From NCBI GenBank assembly GCA_949358305.1, contig OX442314.1, forward strand, positions 56,989,369 to 57,049,368: a stretch of DNA of 60,000 nt, in the 5' to 3' direction. Of the stretch, positions 31,641 to 40,969 are shown piece after piece. This DNA comes from Strigamia acuminata. Its lineage: Eukaryota > Arthropoda > Chilopoda > Geophilomorpha > Linotaeniidae. A model generated the notes under the pieces. The model had not been told where the DNA came from. It ran no database searches and saw only the letters and a program-made list of their open reading frames with translations. The stretch's first letter is position 1. Every line of letters begins with the position of its first letter. Both the position numbers and the translations under genes were made by a program.

Positions 31641-34451
31641 CTATGCTTTTACGTGTGATTTCTCTCTAATTTCGATCGCCCGGTTGTTTATGAACGTTGG
31701 TGGCCGCTTGGATGTGTTTGTTATCCAATGCATCTGACTGTCGGTCCCGTAATGGTATCGGTCGCAGTCCGTCACCTCCTTCGGTTGGTCCTTAAGTCGT
31801 ACCGCGAGGAGGGCGCCCATCAGTTCCATTTTGGGCAGCGTCAGCTGTTTTACTGGAGCTACTCTAGATTTGGAAAATGAAAAATTTATTATAATTAAAT
31901 CTTCTTTCTTTCTGCGCATATAAGCCACTGCTCTCGGGCTGGCTTCGCAGAATATATGAAATTTGTTTTCTTGACGTAGTTTAAATCCAATCCATCTTGG
32001 CAGTTTGACTTCTTTTAATTTGGGGATTTGATTTGCCCATTTTTTCCACGTTTCTTGAATTTCTTCATTTAATTCCTTGTTCCATGTCAAGTTTCTTAGC
32101 CACAAGGTTTGGAAAAAAATCTTTGCCGTAATGGTGAAGGGACTCGCGAATCCCAACGGGTCGAAAATCTGTGCTATTATGTGGATGACTTCTCGTTTGG
32201 TGATTCGCTTGGTTTCGACGTCGTCTGTAATTTCCACAGCAAGGCTTATTTGGTCTGTGTTTGGACTCAATCGTAATCCCAAAACTTTGGTCTCGTCGTC
32301 GTTCATCAGGTTGCAATTAGATGGAACTTCTTGTTTGGCGATTTCATAATTGTCAGCAAGCTCGTCTGGATTCACTGTCCACGGCAGCTGGACGGAATAA
32401 TGGCTCCCTGTCCAGTTGATGGTTTGGTTAAATTTCTTAATTATTTTCTCATCTCGCGTGGCGGCCATTGATTCATGCTGGACTCCAATCGATTCAAGCT
32501 CCCAAAATTTGCGCAACAGGTCATCTGTAGAAGGAATAATGGTTATCGTATTAGCTTGCGTAGGCGACGCGGTGAGTTGTGTCCCCTGCGTCGTTTGGCC
32601 GTGCAGCGTCCAACCCAAAATCGTGTGTACAGCGGCCAAATTTTCTTCAATAAATTTGGAACAACCCGTGGTGATCTTGTTATAATGGTCCACGCCGAGG
32701 AGAATGTCCACTTCGCTTGAATGTAAGGCGGCTTGTTTGCAATTCACTTGGATTCCCAAGTCTTTTAATTTGTCATTTAAGGCGCTGGTTGGAATTTCTG
32801 TCGGAGTGGTTGTGCACCGCGGCGTTTCAATTGCATCGATTAATATGGCTGGAGATGCTCCGTTGGCTGGTCGTATTTTCACCTGCACTCGGTTTCTCAC
32901 TTCCATTTTGGGGTGCTGACCAAACGTGGCGAGGTTGATCTTTTCCGTTCCCAATTTTTTCAAATTTAATTTCTGGGCCACGTCAGCGCGAATAAATGTG
33001 CGCTGTGCTCCGCTGTCTATGTAGCAGACACCCTTGGTTTGCAGCTTCTCTCCGCTCAATTGTGCCATTTGGATCATCAAAAATTCAACAGCTGGTCGAT
33101 TTACGTTGACAACTGTGTTTTGTTTGATTTCAGTCACCTCAATTTGTCTACCGGAACTTGATTCGTTCGTTGCTGTCGATTTTGGCTTGGTGCACAAATA
33201 TGTGTGGTGCTGCCCTTCACATCGATAGCACTTCATTGACGTGCGACACTCGTTGGTCGGGTGCGGTGTTCGTCCGAGGCATCGAAAACAAACGTTTTTT
33301 GCCTTTAATTTCTCCATTCGTTCTTCAGCGTTGAGTGGGCAGACTTTTCTGTCGTGGCTCTTTGACTCACAAAATTGGCAAGTCCTAACTGCAACTGACA
33401 TCATTGATGCGGAACTTTCATAGACTCGTTTATCTCTCTTGTCAAATCGTTTCTTCTCTTTTTTGAAATTCGAGGAGTCCGGAACTGCATTTAATTTCGG
33501 TTGGGATTCAGTTGGCCTCGATTGATTTGCCATCATCTCGTATTGGGCCTCCTTGGTCACAAATTCGTGCAGCCAGTTCATGAGACGAGGGACTGATCGC
33601 TCTGCAGCGTTCTCTCGGTCGTATTCACGCATCAGTGTACGTGGGATTGCTGTGGCCAGTGTGGGAAACAGCGTCCTTTGATATTCCTCGAGGCGCACAT
33701 CGATGTTGCTCAAATTTTCGATGTTTATCTCGACGTGGCGGTGCAAATGCTGCAGTCCAGCGTGATCCTTCTCGTCCTTTACTGCAGGTAAAACGGATAA
33801 ATTATTTATAAATCGATTTTCCAATAAAATTTTATCGCCATATTTCTTTTTTAAGCGATCAACTGCGACCAAGTAATTTGGTATTGTTATTTCTAACGCT
33901 TTGATGTCATTCAAAGCGTCCCCGTGCAGATACGTGCGCAGGTGAAGCAATTTATTTATATTGTCCAACTGTGTGTCGTCTCCACATTGCACGCTAAATG
34001 TTTTCCAGAACCCACTCCAATCCTCTGGCCGCCTACCGTCAAATTTTGGCACTTCCAGCGGTTTTCTTTTTATCGAATTGTTAATTGTTGGTATTATGGC
34101 TTGATTCAATTGTAGCGGTAAATTTTGAGGCACAATGTGTTGAACTGGATAATTTTGAGTGGTGTACGTCATAATGGCGGCTCTAGTTGATGCAGCGCGG
34201 TCCTCTATGGCGTCGATCGCGTTGCTCACCTCGTCCACCTCAAGGTCACTTTTTGCCAAGTCCATGGCCAAATCACTGGCTTTTGTAACGCGGAGCATTT
34301 TCCCCGCCAGTTGATCTGTCCAGATGCTGAGCACGTCTTTGGTCACCACCGGCACGCCAGCAAAGGCAGTTGTAATGGCGGCCATTAATGTCTCTGCAGC
34401 CTGGATGGCTGTGGTCAAGGCCCTTCTCTTCAATTCAAATTTCGGAGGCAT
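31641..34451 (-). CDS. BEL/Pao Gag-protease-RT/RNase H polyprotein (deleted)
   Basis: About 936 codons from ATG 34451 (MPPKFELKRR), 25 nt past the primer site. An upstream in-frame ATG at 34508 lies in the LTR and is unlikely to be used. It has a DUF1759-type Gag core (KFDGRRPEDWSGFWKTF near residue 155), three Cys-rich knuckles (CQFCESKSHDRKVC, CFRCLGRTPHPTNEC, CYRCEGQHHTYLC), then protease GVCYIDSGAQRTFI. The RT thumb/connection follows with KVLGLRLSPNTDQ and IFDPLGFASPF; the palm with its YxDD-bearing core is absent, deleted in frame after ELADNYEIAKQ. RNase H shows FCEAS, where Asp is usual, LPKMELMGALL and TDSQMHWI. The frame ends at one TAG. Confidence 0.88.
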   Translation of the reverse strand: MPPKFELKRRALTTAIQAAETLMAAITTAFAGVPVVTKDVLSIWTDQLAGKMLRVTKASDLAMDLAKSDLEVDEVSNAIDAIEDRAASTRAAIMTYTTQNYPVQHIVPQNLPLQLNQAIIPTINNSIKRKPLEVPKFDGRRPEDWSGFWKTFSVQCGDDTQLDNINKLLHLRTYLHGDALNDIKALEITIPNYLVAVDRLKKKYGDKILLENRFINNLSVLPAVKDEKDHAGLQHLHRHVEINIENLSNIDVRLEEYQRTLFPTLATAIPRTLMREYDRENAAERSVPRLMNWLHEFVTKEAQYEMMANQSRPTESQPKLNAVPDSSNFKKEKKRFDKRDKRVYESSASMMSVAVRTCQFCESKSHDRKVCPLNAEERMEKLKAKNVCFRCLGRTPHPTNECRTSMKCYRCEGQHHTYLCTKPKSTATNESSSGRQIEVTEIKQNTVVNVNRPAVEFLMIQMAQLSGEKLQTKGVCYIDSGAQRTFIRADVAQKLNLKKLGTEKINLATFGQHPKMEVRNRVQVKIRPANGASPAILIDAIETPRCTTTPTEIPTSALNDKLKDLGIQVNCKQAALHSSEVDILLGVDHYNKITTGCSKFIEENLAAVHTILGWTLHGQTTQGTQLTASPTQANTITIIPSTDDLLRKFWELESIGVQHESMAATRDEKIIKKFNQTINWTGSHYSVQLPWTVNPDELADNYEIAKQEVPSNCNLMNDDETKVLGLRLSPNTDQISLAVEITDDVETKRITKREVIHIIAQIFDPLGFASPFTITAKIFFQTLWLRNLTWNKELNEEIQETWKKWANQIPKLKEVKLPRWIGFKLRQENKFHIFCEASPRAVAYMRRKKEDLIIINFSFSKSRVAPVKQLTLPKMELMGALLAVRLKDQPKEVTDCDRYHYGTDSQMHWITNTSKRPPTFINNRAIEIREKSHVKA

Positions 34452-34475
34452 TTTTTTACTTGCAGTTTGGGGTAC

Positions 34476-34493
34476 TCCCGGGTTTCGGCACCA
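34476..34493 (-). other. BEL primer-binding site (tRNA-Phe type)
   Basis: TGGTGCCGAAACCCGGGA on the minus strand, 3 nt from the 5' LTR. It is complementary to a 3' end ...TCCCGGGTTTCGGCACCA, which matches the acceptor end of animal tRNA-Phe (5' end GCCGAAA). Confidence 0.75.
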
Positions 34494-34496
34494 AAA

Positions 34497-35066
34497 TGTA
34501 GATTCCAATCGCTTTTAGTTGGTCTTCTAAAGTCTCTGGCTTCTTTGTAATTTAAGTGTAAGTTTTAGAAATAAATCTGCAGCTTGCTTCCACCATGAAT
34601 TTTGTACACTCACTGGGGTTAAACTTTATTGTCTTCAAAAAGATATATACAAAAACGCTCCTATTGGAGCACCACTAATCCGATAATTGGCTTCAGCTGC
34701 ATTCCTAGAAGGAGAGCTGAAGCCAGGTCATGTGACAATAATCTAACCCTCTTTAAATAAAAGGTTAATGACACTAAATTGTAAATAAACAAATAAAAAA
34801 CATAATAAATGGAAATATTAAATATCAAATCAAAAAATATGGAAATTAGCAAATAAAGACACTAAAATATTATAATAAGAATTAATAAGAACAAATATCA
34901 AATAGAAAACATTATTAAATCAAGGTTTACAAAATAGCAATAATAATGGCACATTAAAGGGAATGTGCACCCAAATTAAAATGTTATGAAATCAAAATAC
35001 AAAAATATCAAATAAAATGACACATTAAAGGGAATGTGAACCTGAGGTAAAACGCCAGTTTTCACA
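34497..35066 (-). repeat. BEL 5' LTR
   Basis: 570 bp, paired with 29916-30485. Confidence 0.9.
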
Positions 35067-35885
35067 GCCACAAATTTATTATTTTCTTTGTTCAATTTTC
35101 CATGCCGTTGCCGCCGCCATTGCCGCCGCCATTGCGGAATTTGTAGTCATTCGCGTGGGCTTAATTTGATAATTTGATTCGTTTCATTGAAGATTTTGTT
35201 TCGTGAATTGGGGGCAGGAAATCCAACTCTCTACCTCCTCGTGGTTGCCCCTGGGCCACTGGTCAGTTATTGCAGTGGTGCTAAATGAGAGCTCTGGTCA
35301 AGTGTTTTGAAATGGAATTTTATTCTTTGGTATTGTTAGCCTGCATTCTAGTTTATGGATGTAGCGTTTACTAAATACATGATATTGCTCTTGTAAGACT
35401 GTTTTCCATTCAATGAATGCAGCAGGAAGCAATTTTAACATGGTGTCCATATCTAAACACTTAGCAATTAATTGATTCAACTAATTAAACATCAATTCAT
35501 TAAGTTGCGGTGAAAGGATGAATATTTTTAACATTTTTATCCCTTCACATTCCTTTCCTCACCAACAGGAATATTATTTAAGGCGATAAATATGAGATAT
35601 GGGTATATTTAAATACTCGCAGTTTGAAAATTTGATTTTTTTTCCTTTCTACTGTGATTACCGGTAATTAATCTTCCATGTGAGCCGTCGTCTATTGTCG
35701 CATCGATGACAAACTTGTTGTGTGGTACACACAAGACACAATTGCCATTGTCACACGAAATTCGGTTAAAAGTCCTGGCCAGTCTCCCCTTTTCTGGTAA
35801 TTGTTTATCCGATATTGCCTTTCTTCTTCACTTGGGTTTACTAAGGGTCATTTCAACTTTCTAAAAATGACTTTTTTAAAATTAT
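35067..35885. repeat. Dispersed repeat copy B, right part
   Basis: Continues copy B after the BEL insertion. It matches copy A (about 6900-7425) and, from about 35640, matches copy C (44405-44630). It includes GTGAATTGGGGGCAGG at about 35203, the 3' end of the cysteine-rich coding region. Confidence 0.6.
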
Positions 35886-36126
35886 GTCCAGGGCGTGACA
35901 GGACCGGAATCCTGCCTCAGCTCCACCAGTGGTTTGAACTGGGGCGCTAACGACTTGCAACAATCTGTTCAGTGACCTCCATCTGGGACTCGTCATCCTG
36001 TCACCATCAATTTCTATTTTAACCAACACCTCCGAATTTGCTAACACTATCGCGATGTTTTCTTCATCTTCACGATCACCATCCGTCAGTGGGATTACTT
36101 CTGTAGATTCCATGGATGGGTGAGGT
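35853..36126 (-). pseudogene. Exon related to the coiled-coil gene at 9.2 kb
   Basis: The reading frame after 36126 reads MESTEVIPLTDGDREDEEN, then VLVKIEIDGDRMTSPRWRSL. It resembles ESTELMGSTAVIP and the EGDILAAPKQHRRSSFN region of the exon at 9238-9497. The final residues run into repeat copy B. No splice signals were confirmed. Confidence 0.35.
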
Positions 36127-36159
36127 GTGTCAAAGCCAACGTGATTAAAACAATTGCAT

Positions 36160-36300
36160 ATCGTTGAAGATTTAAAACTCAAACCGGGGAAAAACCTTTC
36201 AAGTTCCATTTGTGTGCTTATTCCTGTATTACAAGTGGGCAACTAAAAAGTCATATTGCAACCCATGCAAGGGAAAAACCATTCCAGTGTCACATGTTTC
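36160..36300 (+). pseudogene. C2H2 zinc-finger fragment, decayed
   Basis: Nucleotide similarity to the finger ORF at 39414-39600 is high (accggggaaaaacc and following finger sequence), but frameshifts destroy the Cys/His spacing. It retains the TGEKPF linker. Confidence 0.55.
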
Positions 36301-36399
36301 CACATCAATTTTTTTTCAAAAAAACTTTTTATCCACCAACGGATGGTGTCTGTTGATGGCATAGAGTGAATTTTACTCATAATTAGTATTGGGTTTATT

Positions 36400-36700
36400 T
36401 CTTGTTATTCTTCTTGGTTGCATACTACTTTTACATGCTGCACAATTTCATTTGTCCTTGGGAACTCTCTTAACATGTTCATGTTCAACTTTACATGAGC
36501 TGTTATCACAGCCAATCAATATACCACCCATGTCTTTCTGGCAAGTACACCACAATTTGCCACCAACCCCGCACTGGTGATGAAGTATTTGCCAGTAGTG
36601 ATGGTGAATTATCAATTAATGTGGATTGGGTGTCAGTCAATTTGGGCTGTGGGGAACCAGTCAAAACAGGCAGTTTTTTTGGTGGCCCAGAAGTTTAGGC
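36400..36700 (-). pseudogene. PHD-finger fragment, decayed
   Basis: Minus strand: CTCQKDMGGILIGCDNSSCK, then VPKDK, a stop, and NCAACKSSM. This is the C4HC3 pattern of a PHD finger of the CDN-x-x-C-x-VEWFH class, but the WFH section is lost and the Trp before the last Cys pair is a stop. A Ser/Pro/Thr-rich open frame precedes it (36700-36570). PHD fingers read histone H3 tails; this one cannot be functional. Confidence 0.5.
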
Positions 36701-36814
36701 AGAATTGTCATTCAGTTTTTTAATGTAATCGGAATAATTGTTAGCCATTAGAAAGTTAAAAAAAGGTACGGAAAAAAACTATGGTGCAGCAGGTGTATCC
36801 ATAAGAGGCTTTGG

Positions 36815-37330
36815 TGTCCGATAAACTACAAACAGTTTAAGAAAACAAACGATTAAACGAACAAAATATTCTAAAAATTGAAGGAGAACTATGCCGTTGG
36901 CGCTGCGTTCGATAATGACCCACGATAGCGGCCGAGGAACAGATAGCGGCCGACGAACTGGTGACAATCGCCGAACCCTTAGCAAATTGTGCAGAAGCGA
37001 TCAAATAAACCCCATCAATCGTGGTTATTTATTTCAAATTAAATTTTAATTTAAACTACAAACTACAAACAAACAAACAGTTTAGGGAACAAACGAACAA
37101 AATATTATAAACATTGAAGAACTATGCCGATTGCGCTACGTTCGATGATGACCCACTAAGAGGAAGAAAAGAAATATATCGGACAAAAAAATTTAATTAA
37201 TTAACTGGATAGATAGATATATCGCGACTGACAAACCGACAGCGGTCGTGGGACAGATAGCGGACGACGAATGGGTTACAACCGCCAAACCCATAAGAAA
37301 TTGTGCAGAATTGATAAACGTCATCTAGGG
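36815..37330. repeat. Diverged direct duplication (about 200-270 bp units)
   Basis: 36815-37020 and 37050-37330 share AACTATGCCG, GCGTTCGAT-ATGACCCAC, AGATAGCGG-CGACGAA and AAATTGTGCAGAA. The second unit has an insertion of about 60 bp. No product recognised. Confidence 0.45.
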
Positions 37331-37795
37331 TGGATTTTGGAATGTCCGACCACCCATGCGCCAGCGGTGTCGGGCGATTCCGAGCGAGCCGCGCGTCGCG
37401 TTGAAATTCGTCGGTCCACGTCTGATTTCCAATTGTCTAATAATTCACGTTGGAGGCCCATCGGCGCCGTCCACAGGAACGTGGCGGCCGCCAATGCGAC
37501 TCGGTCACTCGGGAAGGATCTCCGAAACAGGATTCGCTGCAGACCGGTGACGAGCTCCCTCTGTAACTTTTGCAGTTTTCGTTGCTTCCGCTTGTCGGAA
37601 CCACAAACCTCCAATTGGCGGGCAAATCATTGCCATTCTTTTTCTGCTTCTCGGACTTGGGCTCGTTGGTACTCGTCCAAATCCAAAAGCAACAATTTTT
37701 GAGCATTCTCTGGAAACAGTACAAACTGCATCAAGAGAGCATTGTAGTCCTTGACGAAGAAGAGTTCGGGGAGAATGCTCAATCTTAAAACAATT
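37325..37795 (-). pseudogene. Coiled-coil-like gene remnant
   Basis: One long frame with a single internal stop. It begins after a TTTTAAG acceptor-like site: ILPELFFVKDYNALLMQFVL, then LLLLDLDEYQRAQVREAEKE, stop, then KRKQRKLQKLQRELVTGLQR. Rich in Leu, Lys and Glu, consistent with helices. No family recognised. Confidence 0.3.
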
Positions 37796-37870
37796 AAAAA
37801 AAATTATAATTTTTATCAAGATTACGCATCGAAAATTTTCTCACTCTAATAAATCTGATAAGTTGCCTAC

Positions 37871-38160
37871 ATGGATCGTTCGGACAGATTACGACGAAAT
37901 GTGTTTGCACTATCCGCCCTAACTAAGGGATTAATAAGGCCTGCGGCGGTGATAGCCGCTAAGTTCTCCGTGATGGTCGAGAGGGACATTCCTGTAGCGC
38001 GGAACAAACGCCAAAAGGTGCGGAAAGCGTGAAAAATAGGCCACGCACGTTGATTCTCGTGCGAAATGCGCAAATGCGCGCACTGGACGAACTCGACCTG
38101 AGTTCAGTACAAAAACTGACGTGTCTGCACTTATGGCAACGTGCAGACACAAGGAAGGGA
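37871..38160 (+). CDS. Short basic ORF with frameshifted continuation
   Basis: ATG at 37871 gives a 53-residue ORF (MDRSDRLRRNVFALSALTKG ... VERDIPVARNKRQKVRKA). One frame over, the sequence continues RPRTLILVRNAQMRALDELD and LHLWQRADTRKG to a stop. It looks like one coding region with a frameshift. It abuts the 3' end of the 1.2 kb repeat. Unrecognised. Confidence 0.25.
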
Positions 38161-38164
38161 TCAT

Positions 38165-39420
38165 ATATTACGAAAATATAGTTTATTTAACACAAACTTG
38201 TGACGATTCTACTTTTGGCTGAATAACTAGCCATTATAAGATATAAATCGGTTTAAACAAGACATTTCTAAACCTAGAAATAACCTAACCGAGATAAGCT
38301 ATGAGTCTGTGTGACTAATGGAAATATAACAAAATAATACAACTTACGGTTTTGCGCGATATAATTACATGTTTATTAACATTACAACTGGGTTGGGGTT
38401 CTGGATAAGTGTAACGGCGGCTACACTGGTTGAGGATCCGGGCGATGCTGTTCGAGTGGTGCGGCTGACTTTGCGGCATCGTCACAGTTAGCGCTGCGGA
38501 GACGTATTCGGTCCCGCAGCTCGGATATCTATTAATACGAAGAATCCTTCGTATTTGGTCGGGAATGTTCATTAGAATATTCCGTGTTCAAATCAACAAA
38601 GCATTAGTAGTGTAATATAACAAATGAATTGTTATATTGTTATTCTATGGGCGGGGACAGTCACGACAGTCGAGGGGACCATCGCGGGAGTTGTTGAGAC
38701 TCCATCCGCCAGCATGCCTTACGACGACAAGATCTCGTGATCGGGCGCCGGGTATTTGTTTTCTGCGACGAGTCGCTTTCAGTGGTACCAACCACTGGGT
38801 AAACAGTTCCTGGGGGACTACCAGATCGGCATTACCAATACCCGAGTGTTTGTTTAGCGCAAGGTATGAATGCAATTGCTCACGGGCCACCAACCCGGTG
38901 CGTCGCCTGTGAATAAGGCTTTTACCGACCTCGGACAAGTCTTGCCCACTTAACGGAAGGGCCAATGCACTGCAAACACTGCAAACATCCTGTATATAGG
39001 ACGTATCAATACACAAAACGTTGAACGTCTGGGCTCGAAATGCTGGTTGCGGAGCATTTGACTGTCCAGGATGTTGGTCCCTCAACCTGACTGCCTCGAC
39101 CGTCAGGCCACGAGGAAGAGGGGAGTACCCCTTTCTCATCAGTGCCTGCATCCGCGTCTCCCACGAATCGACATGCATCCAGGCAATCTCCGGGCGGGTG
39201 CGGCTGCTGTCGCGTCCCGGCCTCGAAAGATGACGTGAATACCATCGCTGCATGGGGACGGAGAAATGAACTAACCCCTTCCCCAGGCAGTTACCGCATG
39301 GCACCTCACGGGTGTTGGACTGAACCTGCCAACACTCACCCGAGCAAACGGGACATATCTGCCACTCCTCCCCTCCGTCTCCACCGCACCTTCCAGACCT
39401 CTAAAAGATTTGATTGGTTG
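38165..39420 (-). repeat. Unclassified 1.2 kb interspersed repeat, copy 2
   Basis: Inverted relative to 480-1735 and sharing the landmarks listed there. It has one hairpin module where copy 1 has two. Its left (3') end is TGTGACGATTCTACTTTTGG at about 38200. Confidence 0.55.
38645..39304 (-). CDS. ORF of the 1.2 kb repeat, unrecognised
   Basis: 219 codons, and open further upstream. The start of this frame reads CPVCSGECW then VPCGNCLGKGLVHFS, a paired CxxC cluster suggesting a zinc-binding N-terminus. The rest is Arg-rich with no known motif, and its 3' half covers the hairpin module, where copy 1 has stops. It may be coding only in its upstream part. Confidence 0.3.
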   Translation of the reverse strand: MPCGNCLGKGLVHFSVPMQRWYSRHLSRPGRDSSRTRPEIAWMHVDSWETRMQALMRKGYSPLPRGLTVEAVRLRDQHPGQSNAPQPAFRAQTFNVLCIDTSYIQDVCSVCSALALPLSGQDLSEVGKSLIHRRRTGLVAREQLHSYLALNKHSGIGNADLVVPQELFTQWLVPLKATRRRKQIPGARSRDLVVVRHAGGWSLNNSRDGPLDCRDCPRP

Positions 39421-39677
39421 TTAAGCATATGTTAGCCATAACTCATACCGGGGAAAAACCATTCAAGTGCCATCTGTGTGCTTATTCCTGTATTACAAGT
39501 GGGCAACTAAAAAGTCATATTGCAACCCATGCAAGGAAAAAACCATTCCAGTGTAACTTGTGTGCTTATTCAAAGTGGGCACCTGAAAACACATGGTTTG
39601 ATAAAACATTAAGCCTTATACTAATGTCTAATTGCAATAATTGCAATTTCTTTTTAACAATCTATTCATTACTTTAG
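39414..39677 (+). pseudogene. C2H2 zinc-finger fragment
   Basis: One full finger, FKCHLCAYSCITSGQLKSH with the pair IATH, is preceded by the linker HTGEKP and followed by FQCNLCAYS, the start of the next finger. Two fingers' worth of sequence with no gene context suggests a fragment of a larger zinc-finger gene; see the decayed copy at 36160. Confidence 0.6.
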
Positions 39678-40093
39678 TGTGCTCCACATAAGTTTGAACA
39701 CCAATACTTTCTTTCTCTGGAGCAGTAGTTGATGTCACTAATTTGACGTGCCGTTTGAATCTAAATAAACAAACAAACAAATAAATAATTTAATTTAATT
39801 TAATTTAAAACTTACTCTTCCGCGAGAAATTTTGCTCTTTCAGGGGCACTGTAGCTTGCATATTTCGAGTTTGCAATCATGATGTAGTTTAATTTTGGTT
39901 CCGGTGTTGACTCTTGCTGATTAGGCTTCTCGATGTCCTTCTCAACGGTGGGATTAACGATCTGCCTAATAGCCATTGTGTTTGAAGCAATCTGTGCCGC
40001 AGTAGTGATCTTACAGCGTTTACAATCCATAGAATCATTATGCGACAGAGCCTTATTAATCTTTTTCCTCTCGACTAATGGTGCTTCAGCCAC
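39628..40093 (-). CDS. AE(E/Q)-F(K/R)RR family, copy 2
   Basis: Exon 1 (40093-39816) starts MAEAPLVERKKINKALSHN and ends ERAKFLAEE with donor AGA|GTAAGT. A 55-bp intron follows, then exon 2 (39760-39628) with TTTAG|A continues FKRHVKLVTSTTAPEKES and stops at TAG. The intron position equals that at 12440 and 52928. It overlaps nothing else on this strand. Small basic product, function unknown. Confidence 0.5.
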
Positions 40094-40180
40094 CGACGTC
40101 TGGATCGCCTTTGTATGTCTATTGTATGTCTATTGCAAATAAAACCATTCACCGGTACATTCTCGTGGCCAAATAAGTTA

Positions 40181-40720
40181 GCAATCCAGTTGGATTTCCT
40201 GCCCCCAATTCACAAAATCAATCAAAGAGATCGAGGGCTCCTCAGCGTCCTCATACTTTGATTCATCAGACACATCAGACTTGGCGACTGGAGGGACCTC
40301 CGGCTGCTTCTGCTGCTCCGCCACGATCTTTTGGAGCCGACGGGCTCTTCCTCGCGCAACGATGTTCTGGCATTGAACTTGGGCAATCTCTTTTGCTTTC
40401 GCAAGTGTGAGACAACCTCGTCCCCGGGAAGCGGTCTTCGGACGAACGACTACTTCTTCCTCTATGACTGTGACGTTTTCCACAGCCTGGATGGTTTTGT
40501 CAGAAACCTCGGATGCCTCTGAAGATGGCGGTTGCCGAAATAATTCAACCGCTAATCCTGCATTGGCCTCGGCTCTTGCCCAGGTTAAAAACCTTGGGTT
40601 GATGTAGACAGCTTCGCCGCGACTGTTGTGGAAAACTCGGCATGTTGAGCAGTGAGCCCAGCAACGCTTCTCATTGGGCTTCATGCCCTTCAGGAAATGC
40701 GGTTCCACTTCTTCCTCCAT
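40181..40720 (-). CDS. Cysteine-rich protein fragment (repeat-associated)
   Basis: 180 codons that align, inverted, with 41735-42270. CWAHCSTCRVFHNSRGEAVY carries Cys and His typical of a metal site. It is followed by NPRFLTWARAEAN, then an acidic region with VIEEEVVVRP, and a C-terminus ISLIDFVNWGQEIQL. Both ends are cut relative to the plus-strand copy: the N-terminal zinc region is missing and the C-terminus stops within the repeat 3' end. No known family recognised. Confidence 0.5.
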
Positions 40721-40969
40721 GGTTCAGAGCGCGGTTGCACGTTGAATCCGCGTCAATTGGGGCACCTCATCAGGGAAGATCCAGCGGGCGAGTCGATTCT
40801 CTTGTCATAAACAGAAGGGAGTCATGAGTCATTTGTTCATGTGACACAAGTTAGAAATAACTCTGTTTCGCATGTTCTTGTTACGAACAAAAGTTTTACA
40901 ATTCTTTGGACTCAAGGAATTTTTATTTAGGCGTGAGATTATTTTGACGACTAAATTTATTTGTTTAGA

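Larger units (their letters stand above)
29916..35066 (-). mobile_element. BEL/Pao LTR retrotransposon, internally deleted (5,151 bp)
   Basis: Two 570-bp LTRs (29916-30485 and 34497-35066) run TGTGAAAACTGG...GGAATCTACA on the minus strand and show no difference that I noticed. Flanking GCCAC duplications are at 29911-29915 and 35067-35071. A tRNA-Phe-type primer site and a G-rich polypurine tract are in place. Coding order is Gag, protease, RT edges, RNase H, integrase. The RT catalytic core and the integrase C-terminus with its third acidic residue are missing, and one TAG interrupts the frame. It is inserted in repeat copy B. Non-autonomous, but recently moved. Confidence 0.9.
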
